Positions 33,812 through 61,445 of a stretch of DNA of 64,000 bases are shown here, one piece after another. How positions within the stretch are numbered: the stretch's first letter is position 1; the number at the start of each line of letters is the position of its first letter. Origin of the DNA: Pterobdella sp. o SKG-2022 (taxonomy: Eukaryota; Annelida; Clitellata; Hirudinida; Piscicolidae). The stretch lies in the NCBI GenBank assembly GCA_964035795.1, contig OZ038327.1, positions 2,783,553 through 2,847,552 of the forward strand, read 5' to 3'. The translations under genes and the position numbers were made by a program. The notes under the pieces were generated by a model. That model saw only the letters and a program-made list of their open reading frames with translations. It ran no database searches and had not been told where the DNA came from.

Positions 33812-35035
33812 CTGTGTGAGAAATAATAAGAATAATAATCAAAAAGTAATAATAAAAAGTTAAATAATAAAACTGGTGATAGTAACAATAAAAATAATAA
33901 AAATTCTATGAAGGGATTGATGAGAATAAATAATTTACATCATTAGGGCTCTATTGTTGATTATGATTATAATTAATAGATTATTATTTAAAATTATGAA
34001 GCAATAAATTTCTTTTTTTATTATTCTTTCAATTATTATTATTATTGTTATTATGAATATAGAAAACAGCGCAAAACCTTCACACCAGGCCGAAAAATGC
34101 CAACTTTGACATCATTATCATCACCACCTCCATCATTGTTTTTATTTTTAATTTTTTTTATTTTTTATTGTTTTTTATTTTTCAATTTTTCATATTTTTT
34201 ATTATTTGTCTTCATTATTGTTTCTATTTTTATCATTTCTATTTGTTGTTGTTTTTATATATTTTTAAAACAAAAAAATTGGCATGCAATGTAATATATA
34301 TATGAAATGTGACATAGTTACAAAGTTTTTACTCCCCTTTTTGCTTTAGTAAAGTATTTTCCAATATTTATGTATTTACATGTATACAGCGCACTTTCCT
34401 ATTAATTAAATTAGTATCAATTAGACTTGGTTTATTAATCTATTAATATAACAAATCTGATATATTTAAAAGATTTAATAAATATATGTTTTATTGACAT
34501 CAGCATTCTTGTTATTTATGGGTCTTGTTTCATAGAGCTTTTTTTCTTTTTCATTGTTTTTCTCTCTTATATTATCTTTAACATTTTTTTTTCACTTTGT
34601 TTATGTTTTTTTTTCGAATTCTCGTTTTTGTTTTTTGTTGATTTTATTTAAGTTACATTTTAATCATTCCAAAACTTTTTTCCAGCTAGTTTATTTTACT
34701 ATCTCCTGCTTCATCGTCTTCATATTCAGAGACTTGTTTACACCATTTTGTATTTTTCATCGTTCTCATTTCAACCATTAAAATTTTATTTTAAAAGTAA
34801 AAACAATCATCATTTGAAATCGACAACTAAAAGCATCCCTACTTTCTAAACCATAATTTTAAAATCAATTTTACCTCCATATTTTCAAATCTTCGTCTGC
34901 GTATTTTTATAATGGATGCTTTTTCATTTTCCTTTCCAAAAAATCTATATAATATATACTTGAGAAAAAAAATAATTACATGCACTTAATTTTAAAAAAA
35001 TTTTGGTAGAAATTTCGTTTTCAATTTATATACAT

Positions 35036-35135
35036 TCATTCATTTCCATTCATATAGCGCACTTTTCACATAAAACAAACATGTATCAGAGGCACTTAAA
35101 GATACAAATATAGTTTATAAAGAGGTTATAGTTTA
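35036..35135 (+). repeat. Dispersed repeat with ATATAGCGCA, copy 2
   Basis: CATTCATATAGCGCACTTTT, CATAAAACAAACATGTATCA, GAGGCACTTAAAGATA, ATAGTTTATAAAGAGGTTAT; the best-preserved copy. Confidence 0.65.
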
Positions 35136-36149
35136 TACAAATTATATACATAGGAATGGAGGTATTATTCACTTTATTTTCAACCCTCAAAAACTCACCT
35201 ATGCCATGAACATTTTCGTTCATAACCTCTCACAAACATTTAAGCGCCTCTGTAGCAAGTTTGTTTGTGAATTTTGCACTATACAATTTTGAATAATAAT
35301 AATATTATTATTAAATACTAATGGATTATAAAAAAGTTGAATTTTTCGAAAATTTTAGTTAAATAAAAAAAGTGTCAAAATGCCTCTTTTTTTGTGGAGT
35401 TGTTTAAAAACGATTAAAAAAAACATCGACACAAGATGTCTCTGAAGAAGACATATTTACAAAAAATCTGCAAAACTCTCATAATTTTGTATGAAACAGT
35501 TGAAATAGAAATCAAATTTCCAAAAATTGAAAATTGAGGCTAAAAATAGAACTTATGAATATTCAATACTATGAGGAATAGCGGTAGAGGTCTTGAGCGC
35601 TTTAATAGTTGAATTAGATCTTTAGATAAGAAGGCTTATTATTATTATTTTTATTATTATTATTTTTATTTTTATTGATTTATTATTTTTATTATTTTGT
35701 TTTTTATTTTCGTTATTATTACTTTTTTTTTTATTATTGTTGTTATTTTTATTATTTTGTTTAATATTTTTATTATTTTTTTATCAATTATATTTTAATT
35801 TTAGCATTTATTCCTATGTTATTGCAGAAAATACAATTTATTCATTCATTTATTTTGTAAATTTGGTCGCTTATTTACTTTTTCATCTATTTATTTATTG
35901 TTATTTTTCTTATTATTATTATTCTTTTTATTACCATTATTATTATTATTATACTACCTTTATTGCTTTCTTTGTATCGTGTTAATTATTCTTATTATTA
36001 TTACCATCCGTATTATTATTGTTATTGTTTTCTAATTTCTTTAATATTATTTTTGTTGTTGTATGTTTATATTTCTGACACTGCTGATAGATAAATTGAT
36101 AAATAGATAAGGTCAGAAAAATTTTGGAACTTCTTTAAAAAGAGACACC

Positions 36150-36400
36150 TGTGTGTATGGATGGGTGGATGGATGAAGAGGTGGATGGAAGGATAGATGG
36201 GTGAGTGGATGATTGGATGGATAGATGAATGGAGGGATGGGTGGGTGGATGGATAGATGGATGGGTGGGTAGATAGATAGATGGATGAATGGATGGATAG
36301 ATGGATAGATGGGTTGAAAGATGAATAGACGGATGAGTGGGGAAGGAGGGTACGGGGATGGGTGGATGTACGATTGGATGAATGGAATTGTGAATGGATG
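36150..36400. repeat. Degenerate GGATG-type minisatellite
   Basis: Variants of GGATGGATAGAT and GGGTGGAT; opens a false Ser-Ile-His-Pro frame on -. Composition like the 7.4-11.4 kb array but too diverged to call homologous. Confidence 0.8.
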
Positions 36401-36504
36401 AGTACCTAGTTAGTATGTTGAAAACAAAATTGAACATTGAAACCTGAAGTTCATAAATGAGCATTCAATCAATTTTGAATAACCTACTATTAAATACAAA
36501 AAAA

Positions 36505-36507
<3 letters not shown>

Positions 36508-36556
<49 letters not shown>
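36508..36556. repeat. (CA)n microsatellite
   Basis: About 24 uninterrupted CA units. Confidence 0.97.
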
Positions 36557-36557
<1 letters not shown>

Positions 36558-38079
36558 TTCAGTATATATTATGAAAGGTACATCCTACCAACTAGAATTT
36601 AGTATTTTTGGTTTGGTTGGACCTTTTCTTTTTTTGGATCATGACCAAGTTAAAATCCAGATAAAGTTGGTTATTATTTTTTTTAATTATTCTAATTATT
36701 TTTTAATTATTTTTGTTTTTTTTAATTAATAATTAATCTGTTTTTATTATTATTTCATAGTTATTTGTTTTTTTACGATAATTTATCTATTAATTTTTAA
36801 AAATCTTTTTTTTTAATATAAAATATAATATACAATTTTGCTTTAAATATTAATATATTTTTCCTCAAATACCATAATTTCTCGCCATTATATGACCATA
36901 CTCAAGTACTCCTCTTCTAAGTTCAAAAAACTTCTCTGATGTCATTCAAGAAATGTTATTATTTTTATTTTTTTAAATCATCTTAATTGACATTAATCTA
37001 TCTAACCATTCTCCGGTATTTCTTTGTTAGCCTTCACGTTTTGTTTCTTATATTTCGATTGATATTTTTAGTTTTTGTTTTGCCCCATAACTTTATTTTT
37101 ACTGTTATCCAATTGAATTAGTTGAATTTTTCATGATTTCAACACAATTTGAGTTTCAGACAGTTCAATTCATGTTAGTTATCCTTATATCAATTTTTTT
37201 CTTCAACTAAAGTTATCACAAAAACTGCTCTGCCTTGAATTTTGAATATTTAATTTTATTTATTATTTAAAAATTAAAATTCGAAAAAATAAAAATAAAT
37301 AATTATAAATCAAAATTCAACCACACATTCAATTATAATATTCAAAAAAATTTATTTTTTTGAGGATTGCTATAAGAAAAATAGAGATAGTAAAAAATTC
37401 TGATATTTTTTTTTATTATCCAAAAAAAACGTTCAAATTTATATGTTGCTTCATTACTAAACTTTTTGATTTTTTTTTGTTTTCTTCGATTTTTTTTGCA
37501 AGGGTCACCACAGGACTCCATAAGTATCCAAATAAAAACCCTTATCTGAATTTGAGTTTTTTACGTTTTAAATTTTTCCATATTTTTAGTTTCAACTTTT
37601 TTTCTCATTTTGTTCATGTAGCTCTCTTGGTCTTTTTTCTGTTTTACCAAAATTTTTATTGTTTTTTTCTTCTTTAATATTTAGTAGGTTGGCAATAGTT
37701 TTTTTTTTGCATCTTTTGATGTTTGTTTTCAATCAATTTATTCACAATCATAACTATTTTTTTCTTAACATCTAACATGCATTTTAACAAATTTATAAAT
37801 AAATAAAAATAAATAACCAATTTTTGTCGAAAAATCTTTTCTTATTTGTATCTTTGGTTTGAGCTTCTTCCTTCCATCTTATTAATTGTCACTCCCTTGA
37901 TCTTCTTTTTTTTTCTTGCTTGTTTCGTCAATATTTATATCTGTGTGTGTTCGTCTTGTTCTGTACGTGTTTTGTCTAATTTGGTATTCATCTTTCTAAT
38001 TTCCGTCTAGTTTTTTTGTGTTTTTTTTGTTTACTGAATTTATTTTATTCGTCAACATTAAACACTAATAAGAACAATA

Positions 38080-38150
38080 AACACAAAGTATTTATTAAAT
38101 GACACGGAGCTTTTCGCAAGGCTAGCTTACAGTAAACACTAGTCTTTTTG
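38080..38150 (-). repeat. AGCTTCGT-family repeat, copy on -
   Basis: Reverse strand: CTGTAAGCTAGCCTTGCGAA, AAGCTCCGTGTCATTTAATA, AATACTTTGTG; nearly identical to the third copy at 24845-24905 over about 45 bp. Confidence 0.65.
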
Positions 38151-38454
38151 TCTTCTACAACTTAAACCAGACTTTTAACTTTCTACTACTAGCTCCATTT
38201 TTTTCAACCATTCCTTTATCTCTAGCATCATATCATCACTTCCACATCAGACCAATGGCAGAAACACAAGAGATTAAAGACATAGAAAGATTACTACGCC
38301 ATCTACAGCGATTCAGTGAAGTTGGTTCATTTTTCATCATATCCATTAAAGCTTTATATAATCAATTGTTAAAACTTATGTTTTGGAAGGAATAATGAGG
38401 AGTTTTGGGTTTGGTTGTTTGGTAACGATGATGAGAATGGTGGCAGGCATGAGA

Positions 38455-38625
38455 AGGACGATGAGGATGATGAGGGTGGGGGTGTGATGGTGATGATGAT
38501 GATGATGATGAGAATGGTGATGATGATGATGAAGATGTTGGGCTAGTAATGATGATGATGATAATGATGATGATGATGATGGGGCTAGTGACGAGGAGAA
38601 TGATGATGATGATGATGATGCTTAA
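38455..38625. repeat. (GAT)n tract
   Basis: GATGAT with interruptions (GAG, GCT, AAT). Confidence 0.9.
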
Positions 38626-39129
38626 ATCAGCTGGGTATTATTGAGTTTGCGTATAAAGATATTTGTATTAATTCTATTTTACCCAAACTTGCTCATATCT
38701 TCCATGTGGAAAATGCTTATATCATTGGAACTTTAAATTTTTTATGTAATATTAACAGTTTCGTTTCCCGTTATTTTTTTTAAAGAGATGATAAAAATGG
38801 GGAAAAACTCCATTTTTGGTGAAAATTTAAGTTTTTTTTGGTGATAATGACCGTTGTGATAAAGTTATAGGGTTGATATGCACAATTATAATAATAATAA
38901 TAATAATTTTGAAAATAAAAATAATAAATCGAGAAATTAACAATAAGGATATAAATGGAATTGGAAAAATTTGATTTTGATGATGATGATGATGATGATG
39001 ACGCTTAGTGATGATTTCATTTAATTCCACGCTTTTCACCTATCAGTATGATGAGTAATATGGTAGTGAGTTCAATAAGAAGCAATATATAGGTACATAC
39101 GCGCACATATGTACAAAAACACATAGAAA

Positions 39130-39358
<229 letters not shown>

Positions 39359-40261
39359 AAGTTCATCTTTGTATTGAAGTTTTAGTTTACTAATCAGGTC
39401 AATTATGATTTTTGCAAAAATTGGACAAAAACAATATCATAATAATTAAATATTATTTTTTTTTATTTTTCAAATTATTTTCTTTAAGATTGAATTTTTA
39501 TTTTTATTGTTCTTTTCATTACTTTTTTTCTTATTTCTATTATTATTATTATTATTATTGTTATTATTTTTATTTTTACTTGAAGACTCATTCTCCAATC
39601 ATAAACGGTGAGCAAGGTGGTGAACATAGACAATACATGCAGTTATTAGCTGTATCATCATCATCATCATCATCATCACCACCATCCCCATCATATCATC
39701 ATCATCCCCATCATCAGCATCATCTTTCCCATTATATCATCATTATCATTATCTTATTTATCATCTGCATAGTAAGCATCATCATCTTTTTTTTCACCCT
39801 TATCACCACCACCAACACCATCATCATCATCATCATCATCTTCTTCTTCTTCCTTCTCCTCCTCCTCCTCTTTATCATCATCGCCTTCCTATCAGTTATC
39901 TCCATTTCCACTAATACCGATTTGACCTACATATCTATCTGATGCACCATCATTTCATATTTATTATTATTTTTCCATTATTAGTATTTTTTTTTTTTCA
40001 TCACTACTATTATTTTTATTATTACTATTATTATTTTAACTGTTACTCATTAGAGTAATAAAAGCGTTATAAATGTGAAAATAAATTTCAATGATAAAAC
40101 ATTAATATTTTACAAATTTCTTTTTTTTTTTTTAGATTATTATTATTATTATTTTTATTTTTATTTGTTTTTTTTTTTAGTTTTTATAATTCTCTCAATT
40201 TTTAGTATAGATATATTTATAGTCTTCCACTGTTTTTCTTAACAACTCAATTTGTTTATTT

Positions 40262-40300
40262 ACGTTTATTTACATTCATATAGCGCACTTTCATACGATG
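40262..40300 (+). repeat. Short fragment of the ATATAGCGCA repeat
   Basis: TTTACATTCATATAGCGCAC only; the rest of the unit is missing. Confidence 0.5.
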
Positions 40301-40419
40301 TTCCAGTATCTTTCAATTCCGAGTTTCTTTCAATAACTCCATCAGATTGAGTAGAAATATGAACGCAACAAGATACTCAAGTTGTGAATCATAGAAACAA
40401 AAAAATATTTGAATTTTTT

Positions 40420-40945
40420 ATTTTGACGAGCTTTTCGATATATTCTATATCATCATCAGGTAACTAATTATATATCATCATCAGGTAACTAATTATATAT
40501 CATCATCAGGTAACTAATTATATATCATCATCAGGTAACTAATTATATATCATCATCAGGTAACTAATTTGATCGATATTAAACTAATTAGTTACCTGAT
40601 GATGATATATAATTAGTTACCTGATGATGATATACAATTAGTTACCTGATGATGATATATAATTAGTTACCTGATGATGATATATGATTAGTTACCGGAT
40701 GATGATATATAATTAGTTACCTGGTGATGATATATAATTAGTTACCTGATGATGATATATTATTAGTTACCTGATGATGATATACAATTAGTTACCTGGT
40801 GATGATATATAATTAGTTACCTGATGATGATATATAATTAGTTACCTGATAATATATAATTAGTTACCTGATGATGATATATAATTAGTTACTTGATGAT
40901 GATATAGGATATATCGAAAAGCTTCGTCAAAATAAAAAATTCAAA
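40420..40945. repeat. Inverted-repeat array of 25-bp units with matching caps
   Basis: Left arm: about five units of CATCATCAGGTAACTAATTA-TATAT. Right arm from about 40580: about 14 inverted units of TTAGTTACCTGATGATGATA-TATAA at exact 25-bp spacing. Outer ends are also inverted copies: TTTGACGAGCTTTTCGATAT on the left, ATATCGAAAAGCTTCGTCAA on the right, extending into ATTTGAATTTTTTATTTTG. A transcript could fold into a long hairpin. The caps belong to the AGCTTCGT repeat family. Confidence 0.85.
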
Positions 40946-41367
40946 TATTGTGTTTTTAGGATCCATAATTTCGAGGCTAATTGTTCACGAAGGTTTCCAA
41001 AGTTATTTTTACTACCCTTAATGTTGGTTGGTAACCTTTCAGTATTGATTTATTAGTTTTAATATATGTTATTATTGTTTTTATTATCACGTTTGTTGTT
41101 ATTATTATTATTATTATGCTGTTTTAACCACTAGTGTTATAATTGTATTTCCCTTACTTTTTTTTATGTTATTTAAATTTTTTTAATTGTTTTTTTATTG
41201 TTATTTTCATTAAATTGATTTTTTTTTTGTTATTAGGATTATTATTATTATTATTCATAATTATCTTCATTGTCTTTATTCATTATTATTGTTATTCTTG
41301 TTATGAATACACCACTTCCAAAACTGACTCATTTCAACCCGTTTAATCTCACAAAGAACACCTTAGT

Positions 41368-41644
<277 letters not shown>

Positions 41645-42349
41645 GTCTACGTTTGTGTGTTTTTCTATGTTTGTGTGTTTTTGCGTGTGTTTGTCTATGC
41701 TTGTGTGTGCTTTTATGTGTATTTTTTCTGTTTGGTTATGAGTTTTTTTATGTGTTTATTTGTTTTTGTGGGTTTTCGTGTTTATGTGTTTTTTGACTGA
41801 TTCATCATTGATCAAATTTTTTTGTGTTAATTTTGGTTTATGTGCGCTTTTATATTTGTTTTTACCTCATTGGTTACTTTCAGTATCCATTTCTTATGTC
41901 TACTTGTTCAGATCTATTTTTTTGTTGTTCCTAGAGTCTTCAGTTATTTGAAAACCTTTCTTTCGTTCCATGAGAATCCTCTCTTTTTTGAGCAGTTCTG
42001 AGGTTCCTGTAGGGTCTGTTCAAAGACTTTCTGGACTGAAGGCTTGGATTTTTTTATTTGCTTTTTTTTTCTATGTTTTTTTTTTGTGTTTTTATTTATC
42101 TGTTCATGTGTTTACATCTGTTTGTTTATGTGTTTCCATTTGTTTGTACATTTGTTTACATTGTTTGTTTGTGTTGTCATATTTTTGTGTTCTCATTTTT
42201 TATGTGTTTCCAATTGTTTGCATATATTTTGTCATCTTTTATTCTTTACCAAATTTTCACCACAAAGATTTATTTTTGCTTTTTTTAAATATTATGCTAA
42301 TCACACATCGTTTATCATTTCTCATGATTTTTTTTCTTATACTTAAACG

Positions 42350-42481
<132 letters not shown>

Positions 42482-42747
42482 GTTCTTTTTTCTGTTCATA
42501 CCTTTGTTTTTATATTTACCATTTTTGTTTCTTTTGAATTCTCTGTCTGGAACCATATCTATTTGTGGGAGTTTTTCCTATCGTTCATTTATTTTTTGGG
42601 ATGTTTTGTATTTAACACTATTTTTTTAATATCAGTTTATTATTGTTTATGTTTGTGTATATTTATCGATAAGCTGACTCAGAATGTAAGTTCACTTTTA
42701 ACCTTCTTCCTGAGATGATTAAACGGTTTAAAGTTTATTAGACTGGC

Positions 42748-42809
42748 CGGTGATGATGAAGATGATGATGATGGTGGTGGTGGTGGTGGTGGTGGTGATG
42801 ATGATGATT

Positions 42810-42843
<34 letters not shown>

Positions 42844-42890
42844 AGAAGAAGAAGAAGAAGAAGATGAAGATGATGATGATGATGATGTTA
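42748..42890. repeat. GAT/GGT/GAA triplet tract
   Basis: Consecutive blocks of GATGAT, GGTGGT and GAAGAA triplets. Confidence 0.9.
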
Positions 42891-43413
42891 TTCTTGGTAA
42901 GAATAAGGATTAGAATGACATTGAGTTGAATAATAATAATGAGGATGATGAAATATGATATAAACCACAGTGACATTATATGGGCAAATATTTGATAATT
43001 TAGTAAATAATTTATGTAATTATAGACAGTAATAATTATAATATAATATATACAGTAATAATTATAATATAATATAGAATACAATATTCAATGATGATGA
43101 AATCTGAGTGATAATTCCAGGTTTAATGAGTGATTATAGTTTTTTTATAGTATGGTAACCCAAAAAACAGTTTAAAATTTCAAAAATGAAGGAGTTCATG
43201 ATAATAATGGCAAAACTAATATTCAAAATAAAAATATTCGTCTTCAACAGGTGAAAAAATTATATATAAAAAATAATAAAGCAATAATGAGAAAAATAAA
43301 AAAGCAGTAATTATAATTTTAAAAATTTTTAAAAAGAAAATAACAAAAAATAAAAATAATAATAAACACCTTACATACAAGAGTACACAACTTAGCGTAT
43401 CTTCGATGCCATC

Positions 43414-43511
<98 letters not shown>
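43414..43511. repeat. (TG)n microsatellite
   Basis: About 48 perfect TG units. Confidence 0.97.
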
Positions 43512-43512
<1 letters not shown>

Positions 43513-44496
43513 CCGTCAGTTTTATCACGTTTTCATTCCTGTTATTCCACGAACGTGTTTTTTTTTAAATAATTATTTAAATAAAAACTTTATATTCTCT
43601 TCATATTCCCTTACAAATACTCTGAAACCACTAATATCTCCATCAACGTACGTTCAAAAGTACGTTTCAACAAGCGTGTCTGCACGTTGAATGTGTTTCT
43701 TTGTATGTCTAATTATGCCTCTCTTAGAGTTTATGCGCAGACCCAATATACATGGAAACACCAAAAAAGAAACACTTGAATACAATCTCACGTACAAAAC
43801 ACACAACTATCACATGCACAAGAGCTCACACCTTCACCAAAACTTTTACATACCCACAAACCAACACACACACACAAACACACAAAATATACAAGCCCAC
43901 AAACAAACACACCCAAAACCACACACTAATTCAAAAAATTGATAAAAAGCAATAATTATCTGAATTTGATTTTAAAGTAAAAAAATTGAACAAACGAGAA
44001 AAATCAAAACGAACGGTGTTCAACGTCAATTTATGAAAAAATTTCAGTACATTTATCAAGAAAAATTAGCTAGAATTTTCGATACGTATAACCTTACCCT
44101 AATACGTTAGCATCCAATACACATGCTGTGAAGGTCTAACCATAATAATAACAATAATAATAACAATATTAAAAACAATTTAATAGGGAGAAAACCTAAT
44201 ATTTTTTATTGTTTTTTGTGTTTATTTTAGTTTTATTGATGTTATTGTTATTATTGTCATACTTATTAATTTCAGTCTATGGAGGTTCTTATTATTGTTA
44301 TTATAGTTATTATTTATGTTTCATTATTAATGTTTTTTGTTGTTATTATCCTTGTTGTTATTATTATCCTTTTTGTTATTATTATTCTTGTTATTATTAT
44401 TTTTCTTGTTATTATAATTGTTGTTATAATTATTAGTGAGAATCGGAAGTGTATCTTCTTTGTTACAGAGATGATTAACAAGTTGAAAATAATAAA

Positions 44497-44690
44497 AACA
44501 AAAACAATAACAATAAAAATCATAATAACAATAAAAATCATAATAACAATAAAAATCATAATAACAATAAAAATCATAATAACAATAAAAATCATAATAA
44601 CAATAAAAATCATAATAACAATAAAAATCATAATAACAATAAAAATCATAATAACAATAAAAATCATAATAACAATAAAAACGCTGAAAA
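44497..44690. repeat. 18-bp tandem repeat, about 10 copies
   Basis: Unit ATAACAATAAAAATCATA, nearly perfect; multiple of 3, hence several false open frames. Confidence 0.95.
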
Positions 44691-45111
44691 TAGAATAATA
44701 ATAACAAGGGTTGCATTAAACAAAATTAGTGTAAAAGAATATCAATAATGAAAATAAATATATATTTTGGTTCACTTACTGACGAAGTAGATTGAAAAAG
44801 TGCAAATAAAAAAGCAGAAAAAATTAGCAAAAAACAAAATAATAGGAGGTTATACATGGGACCCATAATGGTGATGAGTTGAAAGAGGCAACCTCTGCAC
44901 CTATCACTGTCATTATTACTAAAACCACTATATATATATATATATATTTTATATATATATATAGTCAAATTTTTTGAACTTAATGTTGTTATTTTTATTA
45001 TTATGATTATGATGATTATTATTAGTGTTGTTTACAGTTATATAGTTTATAATTTTCTTTTTTTACACAAGACTCTTATAAAGTTCTCCTTTTTTTACAT
45101 TAAAGAACAAA

Positions 45112-45171
45112 ATGGGCGCGGTTTCACACATACAAATACACGAGCATGAAGTTTTATTGATGAAAAATGAG
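45112..45171 (+). CDS. Possible small first coding exon
   Basis: ATG in good context (AACAAAATGG) opens MGAVSHIQIHEHEVLLMKNE, then a donor GAG|GTAAAA in phase 0, which fits the phase-0 acceptor at 46923. The glycine-2 start could be a myristoylation signal. No family recognised; may be the start of the Cux gene or chance. Confidence 0.3.
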
Positions 45172-46236
45172 GTAAAATTTAAGAAGTTTAGGGTGGGTCG
45201 AAATCTAAAAACAATATAAGAAATACTGGGATGAGTTATCAGAGTTATAATTCAAAAAATGAAACTAATGTTTTTTCAATATTATTATTTTTTTTTATTG
45301 TTTTTTTTATTTTTTTATTTTTTATTATTTTAATTTTTTTATTATTTTAATTTTTTTAAATTTTTTTATTGTTTTTATTATTTTTTATTGTTTTTATTAT
45401 TTTTATTGTTTTATTGTTTTTATTATTTTTATTGTTTTTATTATTCTCATTTTTTTTACTATTTTTATTGTTTTTATTATGATGAGTACGGAGAAAGACT
45501 TAATAAGTTAAGCTGATAACGTAGATATAACGTAGCTATTAACAAATAATAACAGCAATAATAATAATAATAACAAAAAAAACTAATAATAAAAATAATA
45601 ATAATAAAAATAATTTTGGAAAAATAAAAAAGTAAAAATTTTTTAAAAAGAACTTTTTTGATAATAAAATTTATGGGAAAAAATTAAGAAAATTTATGAA
45701 AAAAAGAAATAAAAACAATTATAATAATTGTGATCAAAATATTGACGATGGAACATTAGTTGAATAACTGTAAAAATATTAATAAAAACAATAAAAACAA
45801 TAACATTAATAATATAAATAAAAACAATAACATTAATAATGTAAATAAAAACAATAATGATATTAGTAATAAAAAAAATTGTGCAATAGCAAGACTAATA
45901 AAGGTGATAGCTGTAAAAACAGTAGTGAAAAGATTAACTGTAAAAAAAACAATAATAATAATAATCATCATCATCAAAAAAATAATAGTGATAATAATAA
46001 CTTAAACAATAAAAATAATGACTAGAGTAATAATTAATGAGGAATAGCATCAGTTATTAACATCTGAAATCTATCAGCCATCTTGAACCTTACCCCTTTG
46101 CCTCCATTCAACAATAATAACTATAACAATAATAACACTAATAACTATAACAATAATAATAATAAATATAATTAGAATACTGAGTATTACTAAAAAGTGA
46201 TAATAATAAACTAATAGTAATATTCGCAATGATCTT

Positions 46237-46366
<130 letters not shown>

Positions 46367-46782
46367 CTGAAAATAAATAAAAATGAAAAATACGAAATAG
46401 AAGCAGAATAAATAATATTATGAAGAAAAATAATGGAAACAAAATTTTACGTTTGCAAAAATAACAAACACCAATATCTAAACCAATCTAAACAAATCTA
46501 AACCAATATAAAAAACAAAAAATCAATAAAACAAAATAATAAAAGTAAAAAAAACAGAAAAAAAAACAATAAAAAATAATAACCATTAAGCTAGTAATAA
46601 GCATTCAAAAACAATAAAAATAGAAATAAAGGAATATCAAAACGAAGTAAATACTGCAATGAAGTTTTGAGTATAAATTCCAAGTTGAAAAATTTTAAGC
46701 TTTTGATTTACAGCCATTGTCGTTTATTTTTTTTTTTTTGAACTTTGGTTATTTTCCATTAGAATATAAGCTGGTGGACATT

Positions 46783-46785
46783 ATA

Positions 46786-46842
<57 letters not shown>
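46783..46842. repeat. (GAT)n microsatellite
   Basis: About 20 perfect triplets shortly before the first large Cux-gene exon. Confidence 0.97.
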
Positions 46843-46922
46843 TCAAATAAATAAATAAATAAATTTGAAACCCCAATCCCACTTCAATCCAACCATTTCT
46901 GACTCACTCCCCCACCACACAG

Positions 46923-59814
<12,892 letters not shown>

Positions 59815-61394
59815 CAACAAATTACTGTTTTTTCATTATTTCATGATATTTTTTTTTATTGAATTTTATTTTGATTTTTTTTTCATTTTTTATTTTTATA
59901 CTTTTTTTTTTTTTATTATGGAGAATGCAGTTACTTTGGATATTATCTGTTTTATCACTCATATATCATTCACACTAACTTGACTTTTATCATCAGTATT
60001 ATTATTCGCATTATTTTTTTTTCTTGTTATAATTATTTCTATTACCATTGTTTGCTTATTGTTCTTTGTATATTAATTCTTGCTTTTAAAGGACCAAAGT
60101 TCCACAACGGAAACTTTCAACTGCCGAGAATTTTTTTCTTGCAACTTTTTGAAGTATTTTTTTTGTGTTTTTGAATACGTATTTTTTGTAAATTTGAATT
60201 TTGCTTCGACTAACCAAAGACTTTGAATACATTGTTTTGACCATTTTGAGGAGTATTTTTCAAACAATTTCATTTTTTTTCCAAATCGAAAACTGTTTTT
60301 GGCATAATAAAATTATAGATCATAATTTATTTTCATGTCTTTTTATAGTTTTGACCATTGCTTCATTGCAGTTTCGGTTAACGTATGTTATTGCTCAAAA
60401 AAAATTCAAGAAAAAATTATTTTTCAAAATTTTCCAAGTTTTGTTGTCAAAGTGGCAGTATTAAATTCAAAGTGTTGTGTTTTGCTCATTAATCTTTCAT
60501 ATGCAGTGTATATAATTTTCCATCAGTTTTTTTGTGTTTTTCTGCGGTCAATAACTACTCCCTAACAAACGGACCTTCGCTGTTGTTGAGATGGTGCAGT
60601 TTGTTATTCGTGTTGTATTTAAAAGAACGTTGTTACATTCAGTATTTTGACGGTATTTTGAAGGTATTTTGTTGGTATATCTATTCTCTACAGCTTCAAC
60701 ATAAATACTCAGTACACATATCTTGCGCTTCAGATGGCCAATTCCAAAATTTAAGTCTTCAAAACTTTTTTTTATTGACACATCAGTATTTGAAATATTC
60801 AAAAAATTATTTTTAACCATGTTATTTATCTTAAATTTTTGCAGTTGGCCATTTATTTTTGCTTATTATCAATGAACTTCCGATCTAAATTATCAACCAA
60901 ATCAAATATTCAATCAAAACTATCAAAATCTTATCAACCTATTTGTATCGTTTTTCCTAACGTCATTGTATTACCTAATCTCATGAACCATCGTAGCTCT
61001 ACACCATTGAAACCAACGCAATTTCACCATCATCAAGTCATATTACATCTATAAAATCACTGCCGATTTGATAGTATTAAACCACACCACCATCTCTATT
61101 TTTATTCTCTGGTACTTTTGCACACAAAACCATTTCATAGCTTTATTTCAAACGACCAAATCAAGATTTTATATCCTTTTTCGAAAAAAATATTTTTATA
61201 TCGATATTTTTCTCGCTATATCGTGTTTGTTTTGCTAAAATATTTACACTCAAGAGTTGTTTCTCTTCAAAAAAAATCAAAATTGTTGTCTTTCTTTCAT
61301 AGTTATAAGCTTCACCTCGCAACAAAAAGTATAGCTAAAAATTTTGATTAACTAAACTAGCCTATTAACAAAAACGATTTGAATCAAACACTTT

Positions 61395-61445
61395 TATCAA
61401 CTGAAACGAAGCTTTTCTCAAGTTGAATTCGTATACAGGTATACA
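61395..61445 (-). repeat. AGCTTCGT-family repeat, relic
   Basis: Reverse strand AACTTGAGAAAAGCTTCGTT; hairpin arms mostly lost. Confidence 0.45.

Noticed and set aside
34880..34930. A 22-nt micro-exon of the ADAM prodomain (DEDLKIW)
   Set aside because: Has an AG and a GTAAAA, but nothing else supports it at this length.
40420..40945. CRISPR-like array (regular 25-bp repeats)
   Set aside because: Units are contiguous without unique spacers, arranged in inverted arms, in a eukaryotic intergenic region with no cas genes.
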